Shown piece by piece: positions 24,102 to 32,319 of a stretch of DNA of 64,000 bases. The translations under genes were made by a program, and so were the position numbers. Numbering within the stretch: position 1 is the first letter of the stretch; each line of letters starts with the position of its first letter. The stretch comes from Ilyomonas sp964249755 (lineage in GTDB: Bacteria > Bacteroidota > Bacteroidia > Chitinophagales > Chitinophagaceae), in assembly GCA_964249755.1 (NCBI GenBank), contig CAXUDB010000002.1:1426001-1490000 (forward strand), written 5' to 3'. Under the pieces are notes generated by a model that did not search any database, was not told where the DNA came from, and worked only from the letters and a program-made list of their open reading frames with translations.

Positions 24102-24346
24102 TTCTCCCCGATAAAAATATTTTGCTTCAATATTCAATTTTAGGTTCAGGTGCTAATATTTTAAAAGTGCTTAGTAAGCCTGAAACTATTTCATCACTTT
24201 GGGAAAAATTGAAAAACAAAAAAGAAATTCAATCCTTCGAAAAATTTGTTTTGACTTTAGATTTTTTATATGCGATGAATCTAATTGATTTGAATAACGG
24301 ATTAATAGCTTTAAACGCGAAAGCGAATGATAAAAGAAATAAGTAG
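24098..24346 (+). CDS. Small middle component of the ABC-three-component system
   Basis: An 82-residue protein starting MILPDKNILLQYSILGSGAN. ILKVLSKPETISSLWEKLKN and FVLTLDFLYAMNLIDLNNGL form a short winged-helix-like arrangement typical of ABC-3C middle components (MC6-like). It overlaps the gene before by 4 bases and the gene after by 20 bases, so all three are translationally coupled. In such systems it links the effector to the ATPase. No catalytic residues. Confident as a real gene from overlaps and context; the exact class is inferred. Confidence 0.7.
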   Translation: MILPDKNILLQYSILGSGANILKVLSKPETISSLWEKLKNKKEIQSFEKFVLTLDFLYAMNLIDLNNGLIALNAKANDKRNK

Positions 24347-26078
24347 CAATAATCCGAAGTTTAAAACTGTAACTTTTCATCAAGGGTTTAATGTAATTCT
24401 TGCAGAAAGAAGTACTAGTGCAACCGATAAAGATTCTCGTAATGGCCTTGGTAAATCATCCCTTATAAATATCATTCACTTTTTATTTGGAAGTAATCCT
24501 GGTAGAGAAAAGGGTTTACGAAGAGATGCACTTAGTAAATGGACCTATAAGATGGTATTTACTATTGGTGAAGACGAATACACTGTCGAAAGAAGTCCTG
24601 AGAGATTTTCCGAAGTATATTTAACTGGAAACTTTTCAGATTGGATTATTCAGCCAAGAATCGATACAAAAACGAACAAGATAGTATTGAAAACTACCGA
24701 GTGGAATCAAATGTTAGGAAACAAATTTTTCAACTTACCTGTAGATGTTTCTGAAAAATATTACCCAAGCTTTCGAGGACTATTTTCTTTTTTTGCAAGA
24801 GAAGGAACTGACGCTTATAATGAACCATTTCAACATTTAGCAAAACAATTAGAGTGGGACAAGCAGGTTCAAAATTCTTATCTCCTTAATTTAAATTACG
24901 AATATGCAATTCAACTTCAACATTTAAAAGATAAAGAAGAAACTCTGAATCAATTAAAAAAAGCAGCAGACCAAGGCTTGTTAGGACAATTTATTGGCTC
25001 GATAGGTGATCTAGAAGCCGAACGTGTAAGGCTTTCAGAATCAGTAAAGAAGTTAGATCGAGAATTAAAAAATTTCCAAGTTCATCCTGAATACAAAGAA
25101 ATTCAAAAAGAAGCAAACACTCTCACTGAAAGAATTCAGTCTGAGCTAAATGAAAGAAACATTTCAGAACAGTTACTAAATAAGTACAGAGAAAATTTAG
25201 GTGAAGAGAATGATGTAAGTTCTGAATTTATTCAACAAATTTACAATGAAGCAGGTTTAATTTTTCCTTCGAATCTTATCAAGACAATTGATGATATAAA
25301 CGACTTTCATTCTGCTGTAATCAGAAATCGCCAAGAATATTTAAAGTCAGAAATCACAACTCTAGAGCGCGATGTATCTGAGTATGAGAGTTCAATTATT
25401 ACTCTTTCGAATCGTAGGAAAGAACTTTTATCAATATTACAAACTCATGGCGCATTAGAAGAGTATTTTCGAATTCAACAAAGGTTACTTGAGAAGCAAC
25501 AGGCATTAAACGCTGTTAGTGAAAAAATTGATAATCTACAGAGATTTGAGGAAGGTAAGAGTGATTTAAAAATTGAAAAAGAAGACCTATTAAAAAAAAT
25601 GCGCCGTGATTACAATGAAAGAAAAAACATACTTGACAGAGCAATTGCCTTGTTTAATAAAAACTCTGAGTTTCTATATGATGAACCGGGAAATTTAGTT
25701 ATCGATGTAAAAGACACTGGTTATAAATTTCGTATAGATATTAAAAGGTCAGGAAGTCATGGAATCGACAGAATGAAAGTGCTATGTTACGATTTAACGC
25801 TAACGCAAATAGAAGCAGATAGAAAACTTGGAATTAATTTTTTAATTCATGATAGTTCTATTTTTGATGGAGTAGATGAAAGACAAATTGCTAAAGGCAT
25901 GGAAAGGGCTTATAGTCTTTCGACGGAATGGGGTTTCCAATATATATGTACATTAAATTCAGATTCAGTTCCGACAAAAGATTTTTCGGTTGGATTTAAA
26001 GACATATTTGATTCTTCTGTTAGACTTGTTCTTGATGATTCAACTGAGGAAGGAGGTTTATTTGGTTTTAGATTCTAA
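24327..26078 (+). CDS. DUF2326-type ABC/SMC-like ATPase of the three-component system
   Basis: A 583-residue SMC/RecN-like ATPase. The N-terminal half-domain has FNVILAERS and the P-loop SRNGLGKSSLINIIHFLFG (Lys43). A long coiled coil fills about residues 170-445. The C-terminal half has LGINFLIHDSSIFDGVDERQ, the DUF2326 signature carrying the Walker-B-like strand (Asp509), then YICTLNSDSVP. The insertion SATDKDSRNG before the P-loop is normal for the group. It probably senses an invading nucleoprotein structure and licenses the HNH partner. The ATG at 24327 lies within the middle-component gene. AT-rich, like its two partners. Ends 246 bases before fusA, in a region without a clear terminator. 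Confidence 0.85.
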   Translation: MIKEISSNNPKFKTVTFHQGFNVILAERSTSATDKDSRNGLGKSSLINIIHFLFGSNPGREKGLRRDALSKWTYKMVFTIGEDEYTVERSPERFSEVYLTGNFSDWIIQPRIDTKTNKIVLKTTEWNQMLGNKFFNLPVDVSEKYYPSFRGLFSFFAREGTDAYNEPFQHLAKQLEWDKQVQNSYLLNLNYEYAIQLQHLKDKEETLNQLKKAADQGLLGQFIGSIGDLEAERVRLSESVKKLDRELKNFQVHPEYKEIQKEANTLTERIQSELNERNISEQLLNKYRENLGEENDVSSEFIQQIYNEAGLIFPSNLIKTIDDINDFHSAVIRNRQEYLKSEITTLERDVSEYESSIITLSNRRKELLSILQTHGALEEYFRIQQRLLEKQQALNAVSEKIDNLQRFEEGKSDLKIEKEDLLKKMRRDYNERKNILDRAIALFNKNSEFLYDEPGNLVIDVKDTGYKFRIDIKRSGSHGIDRMKVLCYDLTLTQIEADRKLGINFLIHDSSIFDGVDERQIAKGMERAYSLSTEWGFQYICTLNSDSVPTKDFSVGFKDIFDSSVRLVLDDSTEEGGLFGFRF

Positions 26079-26261
26079 ATATTGTAATAGCGTAAGCTCT
26101 AAAAAATCCTCATCTCCATATTTAATAACCACTCCTAAGTATTTTATTGTTATCGATTGTTTGAACTTCTTTCGTTGTGTAGTCGGCTCATAGCACCTTT
26201 CTTTCTATATACAACAATACAAACCTTAACAATTCCATTTCCCGCCAATCACCTATTTCAT

Positions 26262-26293
26262 TCGCACTCACCAAAAATTTTCAATACCTTCGC
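26262..26293 (+). promoter_or_regulatory. Possible Bacteroidota-type promoter of fusA
   Basis: TTCG, 20 bases, TACCTTCG, one base from the consensus in each half. The start point would be about 26300, 25 bases before the fusA ATG. The spacing is good; the elements are imperfect. Confidence 0.4.
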
Positions 26294-26324
26294 GCACTCA
26301 AAATTTAGTAAATAAGGAACCTTT

Positions 26325-28475
26325 ATGGCGGACTTGAAATTTCAACGCAATTTTGGTATTGCGGCGCACATTGATGCGGGCAAAACCACAACGACCGAGC
26401 GTATCCTGCGCTACACCGGTATGATTCACAAGATTGGTGAGGTGCACGAAGGTGCGGCTACCACCGACTGGATGGAGCAGGAAAAAGAAAGAGGTATTAC
26501 CATTACCTCGGCTGCGGTAAGCTGCCAGTGGAAGTTTCCAACCCTGAGAGGTAAGGATACGCCCGACACAAAAAGCTACTATTTTAATATTATTGATACG
26601 CCGGGCCACGTGGACTTTACCATTGAGGTGGAGCGTAGTATGCGTGTACTGGATGGTTTGATTGCCCTGTTTTCGGCCGTTGACGGCGTGGAACCGCAGA
26701 GCGAAACCGTATGGCGCCAGGCAAACCGTTATAAAGTACCGCGCATAGGTTTCGTGAACAAAATGGACCGCAGCGGTGCCGACTTCCTAATGGTGGTGCA
26801 GCAGATTAAAGACATGCTGGGCGCGAAAGCCGTTCCTCTTCAATTGCCGATTGGTGCTGAAGACGACTTTAAAGGCGTGGTGGATTTGATAAAGATGAAA
26901 GGCATTATCTGGCACATGGAAACAGAAGGGATGACCTTCGACGAAATTGAAGTGCCTGCCGATATGCTGGAAGAAGCGCAGGAATGGCGCCAGAACCTGA
27001 TAGAAGCCGTGGCTGAATATGATGACAAGTTGCTGGAGAAATTTTTTGACGACCCGAACACCATTACCGAAGCGGAAATACATGAAGCCATCCGTAAGGC
27101 TTGTATTGATTTGAGCATCGTGCCAATGATGTGCGGTTCTTCGTTTAAGAACAAGGGTGTGCAAACAGCGCTTGACGCGGTTTGTCGTTACTTGCCGGGT
27201 CCGCTTGATATTGAAGATACCGTGGGTACCAACCCTGATACCGGTAACGAAGAAGTGCGTAAGACGGACCCGAAAGCTCCATTTGCGGCGCTGGCGTTTA
27301 AGATTATGACTGACCCGTTTGTGGGAAGGTTAGCGTTCTTCCGGTGCTATAGCGGTCACCTTGATTCTGGTTCTTATGTATTGAACGTGAGAAGCGGTAA
27401 GAAAGAGCGCATCAGCCGCATCATGAAGATGTTTGCGAACAAGCAGAACCCGATTGATTTTATCGAGGCGGGTGATATTGCTGCCGCGGTGGGCTTTAAG
27501 GAAATTAAAACAGGCGATACGCTGTGTGATGAAAATCACCCGATTGCTTTGGAAAATATGTTTATCCCCGAACCGGTTATCGCGATTGCCGTTGAGCCTA
27601 AAACGCAGGCAGACGTGGATAAGATGGGTATGGCAATTTCAAAACTGGTAGAAGAAGATCCTACCCTTCGTGTGAACACAGACGAGGATACAGGTCAGAC
27701 CATTTTGCGTGGTATGGGCGAGCTTCACCTTGAAATTATCATTGACCGTATGCGTCGTGAGTTTAAGGTGGAAGTGAACCAGGGTGCGCCACAGGTGGCT
27801 TACAAAGAATCGTTTGGTACTACCATTACGCACCGCGAAGTGCTGAAGAAGCAGTCGGGTGGTCGTGGTAAGTTTGCCGATATCCAGTTTGATTTTGGTC
27901 CTGCCGATGAAGAGTGGATGAAGGAAAACGAAGGCAAGCACTTCCAGTTTGTGAACGACCTGTTTGGTGGTTCGATTCCGAAGGAGTTTGTACCGGCAAT
28001 CACAAAAGGCTTTGAGAATGCCATGAACACAGGTGTATTGGCGGGTTACCCAGTGAATAACATGAAGGTTCGTGTGTTTGATGGCAGCTACCATGATGTG
28101 GATTCTGATGCAATGTCTTTTGAACTGTGCGCCCGCAGCGGTTTCCGCGAAGCTGGCAGAAAGGCAAAACCAACGTTGCTGGAACCGATTATGAAGATTG
28201 AAGTGATTACGCCTGACCAGTACATGGGTGACGTAACAGGTGATTTGAACCGTCGACGTGGTATGCTGGAAGGAATGGACACGCGTGGCAATGCGCAGGT
28301 GATAAAAGCGAAAGTGCCCTTGAGCGAAATGTTTGGTTATGTAACGCAGTTGCGTTCGCTGTCATCGGGTCGTGCGACTTCTACAATGGAATTCAGCCAC
28401 TATAATCCGGCTCCAAACAACATTGCTGAAGAAGTGGTGGCGAAGAGCAAGGGAAAAGTGAAGATTGAAGATTAG
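26325..28475 (+). CDS. fusA: Translation elongation factor G
   Basis: Cytosolic GTPase that moves tRNAs and mRNA on the ribosome and helps recycling. 716 residues with the full five-domain layout. G1 is AHIDAGKTTTTERIL (about 16-30), switch I holds EKERGITITSAAVS, G3 is IDTPGHVDFTIEVERS, G4 is VNKMDRSGADF, G5 is CGSSFKNKGVQ. Domain II is at about 310-410, domain III has EEDPTLRVNTDEDTGQTILR, domain IV QSGGRGKFADIQFDF and domain V RRGMLEGMDTRGNAQVIKA. The stop is TAG. It stands alone here, without rpsL/rpsG upstream, unlike the usual str operon; whether another copy exists cannot be seen. A strong terminator follows. Confidence 0.97.
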   Translation: MADLKFQRNFGIAAHIDAGKTTTTERILRYTGMIHKIGEVHEGAATTDWMEQEKERGITITSAAVSCQWKFPTLRGKDTPDTKSYYFNIIDTPGHVDFTIEVERSMRVLDGLIALFSAVDGVEPQSETVWRQANRYKVPRIGFVNKMDRSGADFLMVVQQIKDMLGAKAVPLQLPIGAEDDFKGVVDLIKMKGIIWHMETEGMTFDEIEVPADMLEEAQEWRQNLIEAVAEYDDKLLEKFFDDPNTITEAEIHEAIRKACIDLSIVPMMCGSSFKNKGVQTALDAVCRYLPGPLDIEDTVGTNPDTGNEEVRKTDPKAPFAALAFKIMTDPFVGRLAFFRCYSGHLDSGSYVLNVRSGKKERISRIMKMFANKQNPIDFIEAGDIAAAVGFKEIKTGDTLCDENHPIALENMFIPEPVIAIAVEPKTQADVDKMGMAISKLVEEDPTLRVNTDEDTGQTILRGMGELHLEIIIDRMRREFKVEVNQGAPQVAYKESFGTTITHREVLKKQSGGRGKFADIQFDFGPADEEWMKENEGKHFQFVNDLFGGSIPKEFVPAITKGFENAMNTGVLAGYPVNNMKVRVFDGSYHDVDSDAMSFELCARSGFREAGRKAKPTLLEPIMKIEVITPDQYMGDVTGDLNRRRGMLEGMDTRGNAQVIKAKVPLSEMFGYVTQLRSLSSGRATSTMEFSHYNPAPNNIAEEVVAKSKGKVKIED

Positions 28476-28513
28476 TGGGATTGAATAGGTAAGATTTAAG
28501 ATTGAATATTATA

Positions 28514-28548
28514 ACAGCCCGTTCGAAAGAGCGGGCTGTTTTGTTTTT
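28514..28548 (+). terminator. Rho-independent terminator of fusA
   Basis: ACAGCCCG / CGGGCTGT stem of 8 bp, 10-base loop, then TTTTGTTTTT, 39 bases after the fusA stop. Confidence 0.9.
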
Positions 28549-28573
28549 GAGATGAGGTTGGATATATTTGGGT

Positions 28574-29161
28574 ATGCGATTGCTTTTTTTCCATCTTACT
28601 AAGCTATTCTTGTCTGTGCTGGTTTGTCAATACTTTGGGTTGGCTGCATCGGGACAAATCCAGATTGGAAAATTAATAACCGACAGAAAGCTAGCTTGGG
28701 CGGATTTTGATGGAAAGGTGGATGCCGCTTCACCCTTTTCTGCCATGACAAACTGGATAATCAGCTATCGATCGCATATTGATTCGTTTCATGCTGATAC
28801 TGTGTTTCTTACTTTCCAAATCACTCCCATCTTTAATAATTATACTTCATGGGTGAAGAAAGAAAAGATTATTAAAAAAAAAGCATCGGAGGATTTATTA
28901 CAGCATGAGCAAGGTCATTATGACTTGGTTATTGTTTGTGCCGAGACATTAAGACAAACATTAAATGCAGCTACCTTTTTAAAGAGTAACTATTCTGTCA
29001 AGGTAGATTCAATAGCCAATGCTACGCTGCAATTAATTACACAAATAGAAAATAATTATGATGAAGAGACCAACCATATGCTGAATACAGACGAGCAAAA
29101 GCGATGGAATGAAAACATTGCCGGATTGATGCAACGCGTAGCAGTACGAAAGCCTTACTAG
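28574..29161 (+). CDS. DUF922 family exported putative zinc metallopeptidase
   Basis: A 195-residue exported protein with a signal peptide (LFLSVLVCQYFGLAASGQ). LAWADFDGKVDAASPFSAMT is the conserved opening of DUF922, and LLQHEQGHYDLVIVCAETLR carries HExxH (His-Glu-x-x-His), the putative zinc-binding and catalytic motif, followed by helices including a HMLNTDEQKRWN segment. DUF922 proteins are treated as possible secreted proteases; the substrate is unknown. The ATG at 28574 is chosen; an in-frame TTG lies two codons upstream. TATATTTG at 28563-28570 with TTTG 19 bases before it resembles a promoter but is too near the ATG, so it may be accidental. Confidence 0.85.
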   Translation: MRLLFFHLTKLFLSVLVCQYFGLAASGQIQIGKLITDRKLAWADFDGKVDAASPFSAMTNWIISYRSHIDSFHADTVFLTFQITPIFNNYTSWVKKEKIIKKKASEDLLQHEQGHYDLVIVCAETLRQTLNAATFLKSNYSVKVDSIANATLQLITQIENNYDEETNHMLNTDEQKRWNENIAGLMQRVAVRKPY

Positions 29162-29181
29162 AGATGTATAAAAAATAAATT

Positions 29182-29237
29182 ATTATATAAAAGAAAGCGG
29201 TGCTGTACCATTACAGCACCGCTTTCTTTTATATAAT
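29182..29237. terminator. Bidirectional terminator with a 26-bp perfect stem
   Basis: A perfect inverted repeat of 26 bp per arm with a 4-base loop (CCAT). The core is AAAAGAAAGCGGTGCTGTA and the outer arms are A/T-rich, giving a T-tract for both directions. It sits exactly between the convergent DUF922 gene and the minus-strand T9SS gene. Confidence 0.95.
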
Positions 29238-29250
29238 ATGCCCTAAGAAG

Positions 29251-31173
29251 CTACAGCTTTGTAAACTTTATGGTTTGTACCATTCCGTTTATGCTTGCTT
29301 TGATATAGTAAGTTCCTTTTGCCAGAGAAGCAATGGAAACCGGAATTGTTTGCGCGCCGGCTGCTATGGTTTCTTTTTTCTGTTTCACAATTGATCCGTT
29401 TGAGGAAGCGAGGGAAATGGATAACTGACCGCTCACCGCGCTTTGCAACTGGAGATGTATTACGTTGGTAGCAGGGTTGGGATACACGCGGGAAATATGA
29501 AGCCCACCGGCTTCGGAGAAGCTTAATAAAACTGTTTCGCTATAAGAAATATGCCCGTTAATGTCTACCTGTTGCAGGCGATAAAAATTGTTGTTTGCCA
29601 GTGGTAGTTTATCACTAAAGAGATAGCTGCCCCCGTTGCTGCTGTTGCCTTTGGCAGCAACGAAACCGAGCGACGTAAAGCTTCTGCCGTCGCTGCCACG
29701 TTGTACATAAAAGCCTTTGTTGTTGGTTTCGGTGGCAGTTGTCCAGCTAAGGTCTGCCCAATTGCCGTTCTTTACGGCTCTGAAACTGCTGAACAGAACA
29801 GGAAAGACACCAGTGACACCATCCGGCGTAATGTTCTGCGCAAAAGGAAACTCCCCGTTGCCGCGATCTTCGCTCCATACCGCTACCGCAATGACATCAT
29901 TAGCAACAAAACAAAAGCGAGACTTCGGATTGGTAGTGCCGCCCATCAGCACGCCATCTGCACCTTCAATAGGATTGCCGATGGCATCAAGCTTAGTAAC
30001 CCTGAGGCGGTTAGTGACATCATAGGTAAGAAAGCCGGGACGATCATCACCGGTCAGTTGCAAGTCACCCACCAACTGGTAAAGACTGTCGCTCACGGCA
30101 TATACTCTTTTGCCTTTCGGGTTCAAAAGAGGCGCTCCTGTTACTTTATCAAAGCGCTGCACATATACGCCATATTGGGTTTGATCGGGATTGCTGTATG
30201 TGCAAACCGCCCATACGGTAGTGGCAGAGTCCTTTTGCGCAATGCTGATGGTTTGCTGGTAGTTATCGAAGGCAGATGTATCAGTGCCGAAATGCGCTCC
30301 GTTAATGCCATAGGGAAGCCTGTTTCCTTCATCGGGATTGATGCGCTGGAGGAAGGCATTGAAACGCGAATTTTCACTACTGTAATAGCCAACATAGGTA
30401 GTATCCTGTTCTTTTATCACAGAATAATAGCGATAGCCAGCGGTGGCTTGATTGCTTAACTGCACTGGAGCATTCCAAATTGTTTTTAAATAGCGGGTGA
30501 AGCGCTGCGCATAAAGCGTTGTAAAAGGACCAGATCCTACCTTTTGAAATACTAAAGTGAAGATACCATTGTTGTTGGCAACTACCTGACCCCGCGTTGT
30601 GGCAGATGTACCCAATTTTACGTTTAGAACGCTGTCTGCTTTAACGGAACCGTCCTGATCAATCTTTTGCAGGCTGACGGTGTTGGATACACTATTGTTC
30701 CATGCAACTACCGTTTCGCCCGATGAAAGAACTACGGGATAAGGCGCAAGCCCCGGACCTACGACAACGCCATCTCCCCATACGAGGTTGCCGCTCTGGT
30801 CCACTCTTGATACAACGACTTTCAGGGTATCGTTTACCATGTATTGATAGCCGATGAGGAGATCGCCTTGTCCATTAATGGTGACGTTGAATACAAACGT
30901 TGCTGAGCCGGATGGTTTGTTGCTGACAAGAACACCGTTCTCACCCAACAGTTTTTTACCTGTTGAATCGAGAAGCTGCGCACGCATGTCATAATTGTTG
31001 CCGCGGTGCGAATAAAAAGCAATCCAGGTTTTGCCGCCGCTTACACCAATGGATTGAATGTCGGCTGAATTAACATTCGCCACATGGACATTTTCGGTAA
31101 CGTCGTCGGTCCACTGCGCAGAAAGGGAAAGAGAAAAGAACAAAGCAATACAGAGCGCGTAAATACACTTCAT
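29251..31173 (-). CDS. T9SS-exported beta-propeller-like protein
   Basis: 640 residues: signal peptide MKCIYALCIALFFSLSLSAQ, then about 420 residues of repeated beta-strand units with recurring QRFT / QRFDKVTG / QRINPDEG segments and GxxxVxW...S patterns. These suggest a propeller of repeats like those in secreted Bacteroidota proteins of unknown role. A fibronectin-like domain follows at about 475-560 (VKNGNWADLSWTTATETNNK). The C-terminal T9SS sorting domain is VYPNPATNVIHLQL, ASSNGSIVKQ, KGTYYIKASING. The start is chosen at the signal peptide; 15 extra upstream residues are open. A TATATTTG promoter element lies 33 bases before it. It ends 14 bases from the shared terminator. No enzyme motif. 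Confidence 0.85.
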   Translation of the reverse strand: MKCIYALCIALFFSLSLSAQWTDDVTENVHVANVNSADIQSIGVSGGKTWIAFYSHRGNNYDMRAQLLDSTGKKLLGENGVLVSNKPSGSATFVFNVTINGQGDLLIGYQYMVNDTLKVVVSRVDQSGNLVWGDGVVVGPGLAPYPVVLSSGETVVAWNNSVSNTVSLQKIDQDGSVKADSVLNVKLGTSATTRGQVVANNNGIFTLVFQKVGSGPFTTLYAQRFTRYLKTIWNAPVQLSNQATAGYRYYSVIKEQDTTYVGYYSSENSRFNAFLQRINPDEGNRLPYGINGAHFGTDTSAFDNYQQTISIAQKDSATTVWAVCTYSNPDQTQYGVYVQRFDKVTGAPLLNPKGKRVYAVSDSLYQLVGDLQLTGDDRPGFLTYDVTNRLRVTKLDAIGNPIEGADGVLMGGTTNPKSRFCFVANDVIAVAVWSEDRGNGEFPFAQNITPDGVTGVFPVLFSSFRAVKNGNWADLSWTTATETNNKGFYVQRGSDGRSFTSLGFVAAKGNSSNGGSYLFSDKLPLANNNFYRLQQVDINGHISYSETVLLSFSEAGGLHISRVYPNPATNVIHLQLQSAVSGQLSISLASSNGSIVKQKKETIAAGAQTIPVSIASLAKGTYYIKASINGMVQTIKFTKL

Positions 31174-31205
31174 AAAGATTAGTTTTTGGTTATAAACAAG
31201 ATACA

Positions 31206-31213
31206 CAAATATA
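31206..31213 (-). promoter_or_regulatory. Promoter -7 element for the T9SS propeller gene
   Basis: TATATTTG on the minus strand, an exact match to TAnnTTTG, placing the start point about 25 bases before the ATG at 31173. The -33 TTTG element is not clear. Confidence 0.45.
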
Positions 31214-31251
31214 AGCATATTGTGTTTTACCTGAACTAAAAATGAACTTTA

Positions 31252-32259
31252 TCAGATGCGTTGATTGGCTGTATAAATCTTCTCAATAATCTCTACGGTC
31301 TTGGCTCCATCCTCTGCGCCGGTGCTGATGATGCCGCCGTGGCAAAGCACGTCAATCACATTCTGATAGACTTTATCGTGGTTGCTCATGCTGCCTTTGT
31401 AAGAGCCGTAATCGTTCGGCGGAGACTGCGGCACTTCTTCAATCACCCAATCCTGTATTTGCTGATATGAAATGGTGTTCAGGTACTCGCCGCCGATTTT
31501 TACGGTGCCCCGCTCACCGAATATTGTGATAGAACCTTCCATGTTTTTGCCATAGCTGTTCACCGTGTAATTAAGCGTACCGATGACTCCACTTTGCATC
31601 TTTAAAATTACGCAACCAGTATCTTCGGTTTGCATAGATGACGGATGCGCTGCGTTAATAAGATAAGATTGCACAGAAGCCACATCGCCCAGTAACCAAT
31701 ACAAGATGTCAACGAAATGGCTAAACTGCGTGAAGAGCGTGCCGCCATCCATTTCTTTTGTGCCATGCCAGCTATTGGTATAATACGCATCATTGCGATT
31801 CCAGAAACCGTTCACGCCAAAGCTAAGGATTCTTCCGAGCTTGTTTTGTTCGATTATTTTTTTCACCCGAACCACTGCTTCATTAAAACGGTTTTGCTTT
31901 ACAATAAATAATGTCTTGCCGGCTTTTAACGCTGCTTCTGTCATTTGCCTGCAGTCAGCAGACGAGATCGCCATCGGCTTCTCGCAGAGGACATGACAGC
32001 CAGCGCGCAACGCAGCTATGGTATGCACTGCATGAAGACCATTGGGTGTGCAAACTGAGACCACATCTGGTTGCCCATTGGCCAGCAAAGCTTCGATGGA
32101 AGAGTAAGCCGGCACGTCATACTTCAATGCCAGCTGGCTCCCCGCCTCTTCTGCTATATCGCACACGGCTACCAGGTTGGCTACCTGATGAATGTGTGCT
32201 GCGTGGCGGCTGCCGATCTTGCCACAACCTATCAGCGCAAAAGAAAGATTTGCTGTCAT
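31252..32259 (-). CDS. Gfo/Idh/MocA family oxidoreductase
   Basis: A cytosolic NAD(P)-dependent sugar or polyol dehydrogenase of 335 residues. The Rossmann domain starts FALIGCGKIGSRHAAHIHQV. VVSVCTPNGLHAVHTIAAL and CHVLCEKPMAIS contain the family Lys of EKP, and the C-terminal beta-sheet dimer domain follows (GFWNRNDAYYTNSWHGTKEM, GGTLFTQFSHFVDIL with the catalytic-type His). Normal length and complete. It is transcribed after the large ThuA-PQQ gene, 60 bases downstream, with a strong hairpin between. Partners of this kind oxidise or reduce sugar C3 in keto-sugar pathways; the substrate here is not known. Confidence 0.9.
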   Translation of the reverse strand: MTANLSFALIGCGKIGSRHAAHIHQVANLVAVCDIAEEAGSQLALKYDVPAYSSIEALLANGQPDVVSVCTPNGLHAVHTIAALRAGCHVLCEKPMAISSADCRQMTEAALKAGKTLFIVKQNRFNEAVVRVKKIIEQNKLGRILSFGVNGFWNRNDAYYTNSWHGTKEMDGGTLFTQFSHFVDILYWLLGDVASVQSYLINAAHPSSMQTEDTGCVILKMQSGVIGTLNYTVNSYGKNMEGSITIFGERGTVKIGGEYLNTISYQQIQDWVIEEVPQSPPNDYGSYKGSMSNHDKVYQNVIDVLCHGGIISTGAEDGAKTVEIIEKIYTANQRI

Positions 32260-32271
32260 ATTGTATAAAGC

Positions 32272-32306
32272 AAAACAGGAAGGAAACAGAGCTTCCTTCC
32301 TGTTTT
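32272..32306 (-). terminator. Terminator between the ThuA-PQQ gene and the oxidoreductase gene
   Basis: A 14-bp perfect stem (AAAACAGGAAGGAA / TTCCTTCCTGTTTT) with a 7-base loop, beginning 13 bases after the minus-strand stop at 32320. The A/T ends serve either strand. It would reduce read-through into the oxidoreductase gene. Confidence 0.85.
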
Positions 32307-32319
32307 GGGTGAGTTTATG

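Noticed and set aside
26325..28475. A second, divergent EF-G paralogue
   Set aside because: All domains and motifs look like standard EF-G; without the rest of the genome a paralogue call cannot be supported.
28540..28570. Promoter of the DUF922 gene (TTTG-N19-TATATTTG)
   Set aside because: It is an exact consensus match, but the expected start point would fall at or after the ATG at 28574; kept only as a remark in the gene entry.
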